This document shows positions 7,701-14,333 of a stretch of DNA of 15,013 nucleotides, one piece after another. Source of the stretch: an uncultured Clostridia bacterium (GTDB lineage Bacteria > Bacillota_A > Clostridia > TANB77 > CAG-508). Each line of letters begins with the position of its first letter. The first letter of the stretch is position 1. The notes beneath the pieces are model-generated. The model saw only the letters and a program-made list of their open reading frames with translations, was not told the origin of the DNA and searched no databases. The stretch lies in the NCBI GenBank assembly GCA_947625985.1, contig CANQQF010000057.1, positions 1-15,013 of the forward strand, written 5' to 3'. The position numbers and the translations under genes are program-made.

Positions 7701-8507
7701 ATAAAAGACCATGAGAATGACGAATATACAACAACGATGAAGGAATTTGAAGGATATGAGCTAGAAGAAGGCAAATATCCAAAAAATGCAAAAGGAACAA
7801 TGAAAGTTACAAGAAAAGAAGATGGAACAGTAGAAAACGTAACAGAAGTAAAATACTATTACATACACAAATCAGAAGGAGTAGTAGAAAAACATATAGA
7901 CATAGTAACAGGAGAAGTTCTAAAAGAGGAAACACATAAAGGAAATCAATCAGATCCATATAAAACAGAAGCACAAAAATTTATAGGATATGATTTAGTA
8001 ACAAAAGAGAGATATAACAAGTATTTCCCAGAAAAAGGGACAAAAGAAAAAGCAATAAAAGTGACAGCAGAAAAGAAAGACGAAGAAGGCAAAGAAAATG
8101 AAGAAGAAATATATAAGCCAGAGAATGCAGAAGGAGAAATGGGAATAGAAGAAATAGAAGTAGACTATTATTACGTACATAAAGCAGGAGGCGTAGTAGA
8201 AAGGTATATAGAGGAGACAACAGGGAACCTAATAGAAGAGACAAAATATGAAGGATATGAAGGAGACGAATATGAAACAGAGGAGAAAGAGCTAGATGGA
8301 TACATATTTAATAAAAAAGAATATCCGAATAATGCAGAAGGAACAATGACAACAGATAAGATAGAAGTAACATATTACTATACAAAATTAGAGTTACCAA
8401 ATTCAGGAGGAGAAGATAAAAAAAGCGAATACAAGATAATATTATTAATAATAATTATGGTAGATAGTATAATGATAGTATACAATTGGAAAAAGATAGA
8501 TAAATAG
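4773..8507 (+). CDS. Large cell-wall surface protein with DUF5057-like, InlB-type and MucBP repeats and LPNSG anchor
   Basis: This encodes 1244 residues. A signal peptide (basic KVRKK, hydrophobic core 8-26, likely cut after SFA at 32) leads into a roughly 300-residue domain (about 62-360). That domain contains VIFFGTWD, CIFGHDT and MIQTGHSNG and resembles DUF5057 or ThuA-like glutaminase-fold domains. An Fn3-like segment (about 369-490) and one InlB B-type repeat (about 491-567, GYTFTGWY...LYAGW) follow. Eight MucBP-like repeats (572-1207) each start near V.V.YID..TG and end in Y-Y-Y. The C-terminus has LPNSGG (1208-1213), a hydrophobic segment and the tail KKIDK, a sortase signal with Ser in place of Thr. 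The start is TTG, 7 nt after AGGAGG. The protein is probably anchored to the wall and may bind glycans or mucin; the ligand is unknown. The gene is monocistronic, between its own promoter and terminator. Codon use changes sharply at the repeats. Confidence 0.88.
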   Translation: MKVRKKTILKIILLQLILIISLIFFLNKYSFAVIVNNTNKMLSNVAMAVAENFHLNAVALPEENNNHGAVSLDWSSYGDQNVIFKGYQKREGTEEWNSFSILNYETIDEVKLLQVYPDTGAGQLRSWLVDSGYGQGLISVDEVSITNFNNNPTAYLKKDASGSYNYDVIFFGTWDRNNCRDLSTASYNVVDQYIEAGYGCIFGHDTILNNATFVNDTRETNGGPVKQGQTNFDNLAKKYFKSLYLASTQNNQINHGGTEVQIVKSGLFTTYPWHIGDVGDKLTVPNCHTWGQGVTSGYEDNVWLRFTAWGADDPTNFFLITENNVAMIQTGHSNGTATADEQKILANLVFSSYQISSDTSTVDRSAMDYNAPDKPTVNFEPQADGINVTFSSKDNGTNYTYRIDAFNKDNYNEPINSSDMPTVNVMSGFSNYYYVVDTNPENNFDIAGATSTTTGAIKLGYADNGTKYVHIKAADKAGNVSEVSTLPIRVLSNVKLNPNEGTIDGSGEVKTVTGLTGKEVLTLGTPQRTGYTFTGWYSDPGCTTRVTTADNTQYTPMQLETTLYAGWQVNSYGYKIDYYYDNTKESTIEGTAEYGTTIQNFEPREKSGYEFSSKTNIPMQITEDPSRNVASIYYVRKNAQITVKYLDKATNTEVHTPVILEAKVFDPYDLTDKEETIQDYTLIERPYPMTGKYTEKPQEKIFYYAKNTHVTVRYLELDDTEEDNEDNLKLSKETTIEGYEGQEYNSDPIEINNYKYKKSTANAKGKMTRDPSEVIHYYVQKTKVVVNYIDKNTQTKLAVVEQEGLVGDLFTAEEKEFDNYKIVTRPDNPTVTMGKSTIELNYYYVHESEGVTEEHIDFITGDILKQEIHEGYESDKYTTKEQTIEGYDIVTNERYYKKYIEDHPGYLEENEVTSLEELLRKLNKEADEPYIPENSKGKMKVEGTEVKYYYIRKTKVKVEYIDSITGKVIDEGATEYIKDHENDEYTTTMKEFEGYELEEGKYPKNAKGTMKVTRKEDGTVENVTEVKYYYIHKSEGVVEKHIDIVTGEVLKEETHKGNQSDPYKTEAQKFIGYDLVTKERYNKYFPEKGTKEKAIKVTAEKKDEEGKENEEEIYKPENAEGEMGIEEIEVDYYYVHKAGGVVERYIEETTGNLIEETKYEGYEGDEYETEEKELDGYIFNKKEYPNNAEGTMTTDKIEVTYYYTKLELPNSGGEDKKSEYKIILLIIIMVDSIMIVYNWKKIDK
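6486..8393 (+). repeat. Tandem MucBP-like repeat array inside the surface-protein gene
   Basis: Eight protein-level repeats begin at about residues 572, 639, 708, 783, 849, 955, 1035 and 1139. The first is the most degenerate. Repeats five and seven carry 25-35-residue lysine/glutamate-rich insertions after a conserved ERY; six and eight lack them. Repeats 5-6 and 7-8 therefore form a duplicated two-repeat unit of about 186 residues. At DNA level, an identical 25-nt stretch recurs at 7601 and 7841. Confidence 0.8.
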
Positions 8508-8537
8508 GCGAGAAAAACTTGCCTATTTATTTTTTTT
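8500..8537 (+). terminator. Rho-independent terminator of the surface-protein gene
   Basis: A 10-bp stem (ATAAATAGGC at 8500-8509 with GCCTATTTAT at 8521-8530) closes on an A-rich loop and is followed by a T run to 8537. The left arm overlaps the TAG stop codon. Confidence 0.85.
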
Positions 8538-8549
8538 AAAATTGTAAAA

Positions 8550-8603
8550 AATCAATAGATATACTTGAAAAAATTGACAAATCAATATATAATACGATTG
8601 ATT
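8550..8603. promoter_or_regulatory. AATCAAT half-site cluster around the mre-operon promoter (putative operator)
   Basis: AATCAAT occurs at 8550-8556 and 8580-8586, and its inverse ATTGATT at 8597-8603. The last two form a 7-bp inverted repeat with a 10-nt centre that contains the -10 hexamer, a typical repressor geometry. The factor is not known. Confidence 0.4.
8565..8593 (+). promoter_or_regulatory. Promoter of the DUF4321-radC-mre-minC operon
   Basis: TTGAAA (8565-8570) and a perfect TATAAT (8588-8593) are separated by 17 nt. Transcription would start near 8600, leaving a leader of about 88 nt that carries the WalR-type box at 8635-8651. Confidence 0.7.
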
Positions 8604-8634
8604 GGAAAAATATAATTTCCGTAAGAAAAAATAC

Positions 8635-8651
8635 TGTAATAAAACTGTAAA
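8635..8651 (+). promoter_or_regulatory. WalR (YycF) box in the leader of the mre operon
   Basis: The plus strand reads TGTAAT-AAAAC-TGTAAA, matching TGTWAH-N5-TGTWAH at all 12 defined positions. It lies about 35 nt downstream of the predicted start point, which would suit repression or a second, undetected promoter. Assignment to WalR is inferred. Confidence 0.5.
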
Positions 8652-8687
8652 AAAACCAAAATTAACAAAGGAAAATAGGAGGAAAAA

Positions 8688-8948
8688 ATGGCAGCAAAAG
8701 ATAAAAGTATATGGATTCTAGTAATATTTATATTATCAGGGCTAGTAATAGGCGGACTATTAGGACAATTAGCTTCAAATATAGATTGGCTTAGTTGGAT
8801 GTCATTTGGACAACAGTTTGGCTTACGAGATCCAATAAATCTAGACTTAAGCGTAGTAAATATAACTTTTGGATTAATGTTTAATATTAACATAGCCAGT
8901 ATAATAGGAGTTACTATTGCTATAATCATATATAGAAAATTTGTATAG
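8688..8948 (+). CDS. DUF4321 family small membrane protein
   Basis: This encodes 86 residues with two membrane segments (about 8-28 and 60-84) joined by a loop containing DPINLDLSVVNITFGL. The length, two-helix layout and position just before radC-mreB match the DUF4321 family of Clostridia, whose function is unknown. AGGAGG (8677-8682) lies 5 nt before the ATG. It is the first gene of the shape operon here; maf, often found in this neighbourhood, is absent. Location beside MreBCD hints at an envelope role, but this is only context. Confidence 0.8.
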   Translation: MAAKDKSIWILVIFILSGLVIGGLLGQLASNIDWLSWMSFGQQFGLRDPINLDLSVVNITFGLMFNINIASIIGVTIAIIIYRKFV

Positions 8949-8996
8949 TAGGGGTATAAAGTAAGGGGTAATCAAACAAAGAAAGAAGGAATAAAT

Positions 8997-9692
8997 ATTA
9001 ATATTAAAGAATTACCAATTACAGAAAGACCATATGAAAAATTAGAATTATATGGAGAAAAGATGCTATCAGAAGCAGAACTTTTGGCAATAATAATAAA
9101 AACAGGTACAAAAGGAGAAACATCAATCCAATTAGCTCAAAGATTATTAGCAATAAGTGATAACAATCAAAAACAAGGATTAGAATATCTAAAAGAATTA
9201 ACATTAGAAGAACTAAAGAGAATAAAAGGAATTGGTAAAGTAAAGGCTATACAGCTAAAAGCAATGTGTGAATTAGCAATTAGAATGGCAAAGCCAGCTG
9301 ATTATAGAAAAATAAAAATAAAATCACCATATGATTTAGCGAAAATATTACTATTAGAAATGCAAAATGAAAAAAGAGAAGTAGTAAAAATAGTAATACT
9401 AAACTCAAGAAATGAAATAATAAAAATTAAAGATATTGCATTAGGAGGAAGCAATTTCGTTAATTTAAATATAAAAGATATATTAAGTGATCCTATTAAA
9501 ATGCAAGCACCAAAGATAATTTTAGTACATAACCACCCGAGTGGAAATTCAAACCCAAGTAAAGCAGATATAGAATTTACAAAAAAGGTATATAAAGCAT
9601 CAGAAATATTTGAAATAGAATTATTAGATCATTTAGTTATTGGAAATATGCAATATACAAGCATATTTTCTGAATTAACAAAAGATATATAG
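8997..9692 (+). CDS. radC: RadC family protein (JAB/MPN domain), probable ATT start
   Basis: This encodes about 231 residues, the normal RadC length. A helix-hairpin-helix segment (about 65-95, IKGIGKVKAIQLKA) precedes the JAMM/MPN metal site: H178-x-H180-P-S-G with S188 and D191. The family was once called a DNA repair protein, but that role is disputed. The first ATG is at 9063, yet the 22 codons before it encode INIKELPITERPYEKLELYGEK minus Met, which matches the conserved RadC N-terminus (IKxLPxxERPREKLxxxG). From the in-frame stop at 8949 to 9063 there is no ATG, GTG, TTG or CTG codon. The ATT at 8997 lies 6 nt after AGAAGGA (8984-8990), so an ATT start is proposed; ATT at 9003 is a weaker alternative. 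It sits 48 nt after DUF4321 and 39 nt before mreB. Confidence 0.88.
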   Translation: MNIKELPITERPYEKLELYGEKMLSEAELLAIIIKTGTKGETSIQLAQRLLAISDNNQKQGLEYLKELTLEELKRIKGIGKVKAIQLKAMCELAIRMAKPADYRKIKIKSPYDLAKILLLEMQNEKREVVKIVILNSRNEIIKIKDIALGGSNFVNLNIKDILSDPIKMQAPKIILVHNHPSGNSNPSKADIEFTKKVYKASEIFEIELLDHLVIGNMQYTSIFSELTKDI

Positions 9693-9731
9693 AAATAATA
9701 ATAAAAAATAGAAAGGACGTGGAATTGGATT

Positions 9732-10766
9732 ATGAAATTATTTACATTTGGCTCAAAAGACATTGGAATAGATTTAGGAACAGCAAATATCTTAGTAACA
9801 CTTAAAGGAAGAGGTATAGTATTAAAAGAACCATCTGTAGTAGCAATAGATAGAAGAACTCAAAATATTGTAGCAACAGGAATTGAGGCTAAAGAAATGC
9901 TTGGAAGAACACCTGAACAAATAGCAGCAGTAAGACCAATGAAAGATGGTGTTATAGCAAACTTTACAGCTACTCAATTAATGCTAAAAAACATAATCCA
10001 GAAAGTAAGAAGAAAATTTAGTATTGGAAAGCCAAGAATAGTAGTAGGAGTTCCATCTGGAATAACAGAAGTTGAGGAAAGAGCTGTTGAAGAATCAATA
10101 ATGCAAGCAGGTGCAAGAGAAGTAATACTAATAGAGGAACCAATGGCAGCAGCAATTGGAGCAATGTTAGATGTTGGTGAACCTAGTGGAAATATAATTG
10201 TTGACATTGGTGGAGGAACAACAGAAGTAGCAGTTATATCTTTAGGAGGAATTGTTGTAAGTCATTCTCTAAGAATAGCAGGAGACGAATTAGACAAAGA
10301 TATAGTAAACTACTTAAAAAGAGAGAAAAATATTGCAGTAGGAGAAACAACAGCAGAACAACTAAAAATGGAAATTGGTTGTGCAATGCCATTAATGACA
10401 GAAAGCTCTATGGAAATTAGAGGTAGAGATTTAACAGATGGACTACCAAGAACTTTAAAAATTACATCAACAGACATGGAAGAAGCAATGAAAGAATCAG
10501 TAGGAAAAATTGTAGATGTAGTAAAACAAACATTAGAGAAAACGCCACCAGAATTAGCAGCAGACATAATGGAAAAAGGAATAGTATTAGCTGGTGGAGG
10601 AGCATTAATCAAAAATCTAGACAAACTAATTAGTAATGAAACACAAATGCCAGTATATGTTGCAGAAGATCCATTAGAATGTGTAGTAAAAGGAACAGGA
10701 AAAACACTAGAAGATATAGAAAAAATAAGAACAGTGTTGATAAATGAAAGAAAAAGAAAAATATAA
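9732..10766 (+). CDS. mreB: Rod shape-determining protein MreB
   Basis: MreB is the bacterial actin that forms membrane-associated filaments guiding lateral cell-wall synthesis. The 344 residues match the family length. Actin-fold nucleotide motifs are intact: phosphate-1 DLGTAN (14-19), phosphate-2 DIGGGTTE (158-165) and the adenosine-site LAGGGA around 288-290. The sequence IEEPMAAAIGAML and the C-terminal region are also typical. The start is ATG; the nearest good purine-rich site, AAAGGA (9712-9717), is a rather long 14 nt upstream. It is followed 19 nt later by mreC, in the classic mreBCD order. Mbl or MreBH paralogues would look similar, but the mreC/mreD context supports MreB proper. 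Confidence 0.97.
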   Translation: MKLFTFGSKDIGIDLGTANILVTLKGRGIVLKEPSVVAIDRRTQNIVATGIEAKEMLGRTPEQIAAVRPMKDGVIANFTATQLMLKNIIQKVRRKFSIGKPRIVVGVPSGITEVEERAVEESIMQAGAREVILIEEPMAAAIGAMLDVGEPSGNIIVDIGGGTTEVAVISLGGIVVSHSLRIAGDELDKDIVNYLKREKNIAVGETTAEQLKMEIGCAMPLMTESSMEIRGRDLTDGLPRTLKITSTDMEEAMKESVGKIVDVVKQTLEKTPPELAADIMEKGIVLAGGGALIKNLDKLISNETQMPVYVAEDPLECVVKGTGKTLEDIEKIRTVLINERKRKI

Positions 10767-10785
10767 ATAAAGAATGGAGTTACCA

Positions 10786-11604
10786 ATGTATAAGAACAAA
10801 AAATCAGGTTTTTTAGGTGTTTTTATAACAATAATAATTTTGATAGTTATTGTAATTTTTTCAAATGGAGCAAATGGTGATGCATCTTTCTTTGAAAATA
10901 TTGCCAATAGAGTTGTAGTACCAATTCAAAACGGATTGACATTCTTAAAAAACAAAATAAGTGGAAATGAAACTTTTTTTGCAGATATTAATACTTTAAA
11001 AAAACAAAATGAGGAACTACAACAACAAAATAGTCAATTAGAACAAGAACTTAGAGAAATGGAAAATATAAAAACAGAAAATGAAACACTTAAAGAATAC
11101 ATGAATTTAACGGAAAAATATGGAGAATACAAGACAATTTCAGGATATGTAGTAAACAGAGATATAAGTAATTATGCAAAAACAATAGTAATTAACATAG
11201 GAAAAAACGACGGAGTAGAAAAAGATATGACAGTCATTGGTGACGAAGGATTAGTAGGACGAGTAGTATCAGTTACAGATACAACAGCAAAAGTCGAAAC
11301 AATTGTTGATACAGCAAGTTCAGTAAGTGCAATAATGAGTACAACAAAAGATAGTATAGTATGTAAAGGAAACTTAGATTCAGATTCAGAACTAAAAGCA
11401 ATGTATATACCAACAGATGCAAACATAATACAAGGAGATAGTGTTGAAACTTCAGGAATCGGTGGAGTATATCCAAAAGGAATTCATATTGGAACAATAA
11501 AAAAAGTAATATCAACACAAAACATAACAGATAGATATGCAGTTATTGAAACTGCTATAGATTTTGACAAACTTACAAGTGTATTAGTAATAACAAATAA
11601 TTAG
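10786..11604 (+). CDS. mreC: Rod shape-determining protein MreC
   Basis: MreC is a bitopic protein that links the MreB cytoskeleton to PBP2 and other elongasome enzymes outside the membrane. The 272 residues show a short basic N-terminus (YKNKK), one membrane segment (about 9-26), a coiled coil (about 68-105, rich in KQNEELQQQ-type heptads) and the periplasmic-type beta domains, with VINIGKNDGVEKDM and the glycine-rich GIGGVYPKGIHIG. An in-frame ATG 12 nt upstream (10774) exists, but GGAG (10776-10779) overlaps it and sits 6 nt before 10786, so the later ATG is preferred. The gene is 16 nt before mreD. Confidence 0.93.
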   Translation: MYKNKKSGFLGVFITIIILIVIVIFSNGANGDASFFENIANRVVVPIQNGLTFLKNKISGNETFFADINTLKKQNEELQQQNSQLEQELREMENIKTENETLKEYMNLTEKYGEYKTISGYVVNRDISNYAKTIVINIGKNDGVEKDMTVIGDEGLVGRVVSVTDTTAKVETIVDTASSVSAIMSTTKDSIVCKGNLDSDSELKAMYIPTDANIIQGDSVETSGIGGVYPKGIHIGTIKKVISTQNITDRYAVIETAIDFDKLTSVLVITNN

Positions 11605-11620
11605 AAAAGAGGTGAACTAA

Positions 11621-12154
11621 TTGAAAAAAGTAATGATTAATATAGCGCTAGTAATAATAGCGATTATGTTCTATTTATTACAACTAAACTTTTTCAATTG
11701 GTTCACTATTGCAGGTGTAATGCCAAATTTATTTATAGTACTTGTTCTATTTATTGGATTATTTACTAGTAAAAACCTAGGTGCGATTTATGGAATGTCA
11801 ATAGGGATAATTATAGATTTACTATCATCTCCAAAGGTTGGAATTAATGCTGTAGTTCTAGGTATAGTAGGTTGGTTAGCAGGAGTATTTGATAAAAACT
11901 TTTCAAAAGACAATAGACTAACAATAATATTTATAGTAACAGCAACAACTATATTAGCAGAAACAGCAATATATATTTTAAATTATTTATTTCTGAATTT
12001 AAATTTAGACATATTAGCATATATAAAAATACTAGCGATTGAAACAATTTATAATATAATTATATCAATAATTTTATATCCATCTATCCAAAAATTTGGA
12101 TACTATATAGAAAACGAATACAAAGGAAACAAAATATTGACTCGTTACTTTTAA
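11621..12154 (+). CDS. mreD: Rod shape-determining protein MreD
   Basis: This encodes 177 residues, almost entirely hydrophobic, with five to six predicted membrane helices and the family-typical segments PNLFIVLVLFIGL and YGMSIGIIIDLLSSP. MreD is the integral membrane member of the MreBCD complex. The start codon is TTG, 6 nt after GAGGTG (11609-11614). It lies between mreC and the PBP2 gene, as in many Firmicutes. Confidence 0.93.
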   Translation: MKKVMINIALVIIAIMFYLLQLNFFNWFTIAGVMPNLFIVLVLFIGLFTSKNLGAIYGMSIGIIIDLLSSPKVGINAVVLGIVGWLAGVFDKNFSKDNRLTIIFIVTATTILAETAIYILNYLFLNLNLDILAYIKILAIETIYNIIISIILYPSIQKFGYYIENEYKGNKILTRYF

Positions 12155-12187
12155 AATAAAATAATCTAACATATAGAGGAGGTGTAT

Positions 12188-14314
12188 ATGACTAAACTAT
12201 TTAATAAGAAAAAAATAAAAAAGATAATAGATAAAAATAGTATAAATCTAAGATTTAATATACTTACAGTTCTTGTTTATGTTATAGGAATAATCTTATT
12301 AGTTCAACTATTTAACTTACAAATAGTAAATGGAGCAGAATATAGAGAACAGTCAAATACACGTCTATCAAGAGAAAGTAAATTAAAAGCAGCAAGAGGT
12401 CAAATATTAGATAAAACAGGAAATACATTAGTATCATCAGATATGCAATTTGATCTAGAATTATATAAAACAAAAAGTGATACTGAAACATTAAATAATA
12501 CGTTATTTAATATAATAACAGTATTAGAAAAATTTCAAATAGCATATCCAGATTCATTCCCAGTAGATATAACTACTATGCAATATACTATAGAAGGAGA
12601 AGGACTAGAAAAATGGCTAAAAGATAATGATTTAAAACCAGATACAACAGCAGAGCAAGCTTTCTACCATTTTAAAAATAAATACGAAATATCACAAGAA
12701 AATATAAATGATGCAAGAAAGATAATGGCTTTAAGATATGAAATAAATCAAAAAGGATATAGTAGTACAAAATCAATATTAATAGCAAAAGAAATACCAA
12801 GAGATGCTGTTTCAGAATTTTATGAAAGTAGTGATAAATTTCCTGGTATAAATATAGTTGTAAAACCAGTAAGAACATATACATCAGGAGCTCTTGCATC
12901 ACATATATTAGGATATGCAGGAAGTATAACTCAAGAAGAATTAGAATCTAGAAAAGATAAATATGCAAATGATGATTTAATAGGAAAGACTGGAATAGAA
13001 AGAGTTTTTGAGGAATACTTAAAAGGAAAAGATGGAACTAAACAAATTGACATGGCAGTTGATGGAACAGCAACAGCAGAATATGTAACACAAGAAGCAA
13101 CAGCTGGTTCAAACATTGTACTAACAATAGATTCTAATTTGCAGGAAATAACAGAAAGAGCATTGGCATCTAATATTGAAAAAATAAAAGCAGGAGGATT
13201 TGGAAAAGCTTATAATACTAAAGGTGGAGCATGTGTTGTTATGGATTGCAACACAGGAGAAGTTCTAGCAATGGCAAGCTACCCAAATTATGATCCAAGC
13301 CTATTTGTAAAAGGAATAAGTACAGCAGATTGGAATATGTATGCAAATGACCCACTAGATCCTTTAGTAGATAAAGCAACTCAAGTATCATATTCACCAG
13401 GATCAACATTCAAAATGATTTCAGCAATAGCAGGACTAGAAAGTGGTGCTATTAATACAAACACAAGATTTAATGATATAGGTGTATATAGAAAATATGG
13501 AATTAGCATGAATTGTTGGTATTATACAGACTACCATACAGGACATGGATGGTTAAATGTTGAAGGTGCAATAGAAAAATCATGTAACTATTTCTTCTAT
13601 GAAACAGGAGATAGAATGGGAATAGATGAACTTGCAAAATATGCAAGATATTTTGGATTAGGAGGAAAAACAGGAGTAGAACTTCCAGATGAAAGAGCAG
13701 GAGTTTTAGCAAGTAAAGAATCAGCTTCTGCACTAGGATATCCTTGGAATCCAGGAGATACATTAAATGCAGTAATAGGACAAGGATATAATGAATTTAC
13801 TCCAATTCAAATGGCAAAATATATAAGCATGTTAGCAAATAGAGGAAAATATGTGGATGCTACAATTATAAAAGCGATTCAAAATTCAAATGGAACAGAA
13901 GTACCAAAAGAAGAGATAGAAAACTTTGTTAACCAGAAATTAAATTACCAAGATACAAGAGGTGAAGAATTGTCAATAGATCCAAACCATGTTAATGCTG
14001 TACTTGAAGGAATGAGATCTGTTACTTCAGATTCTGGTGGAACAGCGAGCAATGTGTTTAGAGATTTCGGTATTCCAGTAGGAGGAAAAACAGGATCTGC
14101 AGAAACATCAACAGACGATGTAAATGCGTGGTTCGTAGGATTTGCACCATTTGACAATCCAGAAATTGCAGTTGTTGTAATGGTAGAAAATGGTGGACAT
14201 GGAAACTATACAGCAGAAGCTGTTAAAGAGATAATGTCAGAATACTTTGGAATGAATGTACAAACAGTAGAAGAAAGTACTCAAGTTCAACCATATATTC
14301 AAAGAATAATGTAA
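12188..14314 (+). CDS. mrdA: Penicillin-binding protein 2 (elongasome transpeptidase)
   Basis: This class B penicillin-binding protein cross-links peptidoglycan during cell elongation together with RodA and MreBCD. The 708 residues contain a basic cytoplasmic N-terminus, one membrane anchor (about 24-44), the dimerisation/pedestal domain (about 50-340, with ARGQILDKTGN) and a transpeptidase domain with a complete active site: S406-T-F-K409, S465-C-N467 and K634-T-G636. The ribosome binding site AGGAGG (12177-12182) lies 5 nt before this ATG; an in-frame GTG at 12182 overlaps that site and is unlikely to be used. Placement after mreBCD supports PBP2 (MrdA/PbpA type) rather than division-specific PBP3/FtsI, and there is no PASTA domain. 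rodA is not in the window. Confidence 0.94.
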   Translation: MTKLFNKKKIKKIIDKNSINLRFNILTVLVYVIGIILLVQLFNLQIVNGAEYREQSNTRLSRESKLKAARGQILDKTGNTLVSSDMQFDLELYKTKSDTETLNNTLFNIITVLEKFQIAYPDSFPVDITTMQYTIEGEGLEKWLKDNDLKPDTTAEQAFYHFKNKYEISQENINDARKIMALRYEINQKGYSSTKSILIAKEIPRDAVSEFYESSDKFPGINIVVKPVRTYTSGALASHILGYAGSITQEELESRKDKYANDDLIGKTGIERVFEEYLKGKDGTKQIDMAVDGTATAEYVTQEATAGSNIVLTIDSNLQEITERALASNIEKIKAGGFGKAYNTKGGACVVMDCNTGEVLAMASYPNYDPSLFVKGISTADWNMYANDPLDPLVDKATQVSYSPGSTFKMISAIAGLESGAINTNTRFNDIGVYRKYGISMNCWYYTDYHTGHGWLNVEGAIEKSCNYFFYETGDRMGIDELAKYARYFGLGGKTGVELPDERAGVLASKESASALGYPWNPGDTLNAVIGQGYNEFTPIQMAKYISMLANRGKYVDATIIKAIQNSNGTEVPKEEIENFVNQKLNYQDTRGEELSIDPNHVNAVLEGMRSVTSDSGGTASNVFRDFGIPVGGKTGSAETSTDDVNAWFVGFAPFDNPEIAVVVMVENGGHGNYTAEAVKEIMSEYFGMNVQTVEESTQVQPYIQRIM

Positions 14315-14333
14315 TTGAAAGGATGTTGGAAAA

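Noticed and set aside
6480..8393. CRISPR or mobile-element repeats
   Set aside because: The repeats are diverged protein-coding MucBP units in one intact frame, without spacers, terminal inverted repeats or a transposase.
8604..8620. Small hairpin GGAAA/TTTCC in the mre-operon leader as a riboswitch or attenuator
   Set aside because: Only five base pairs, no conserved riboswitch core and no following T run.
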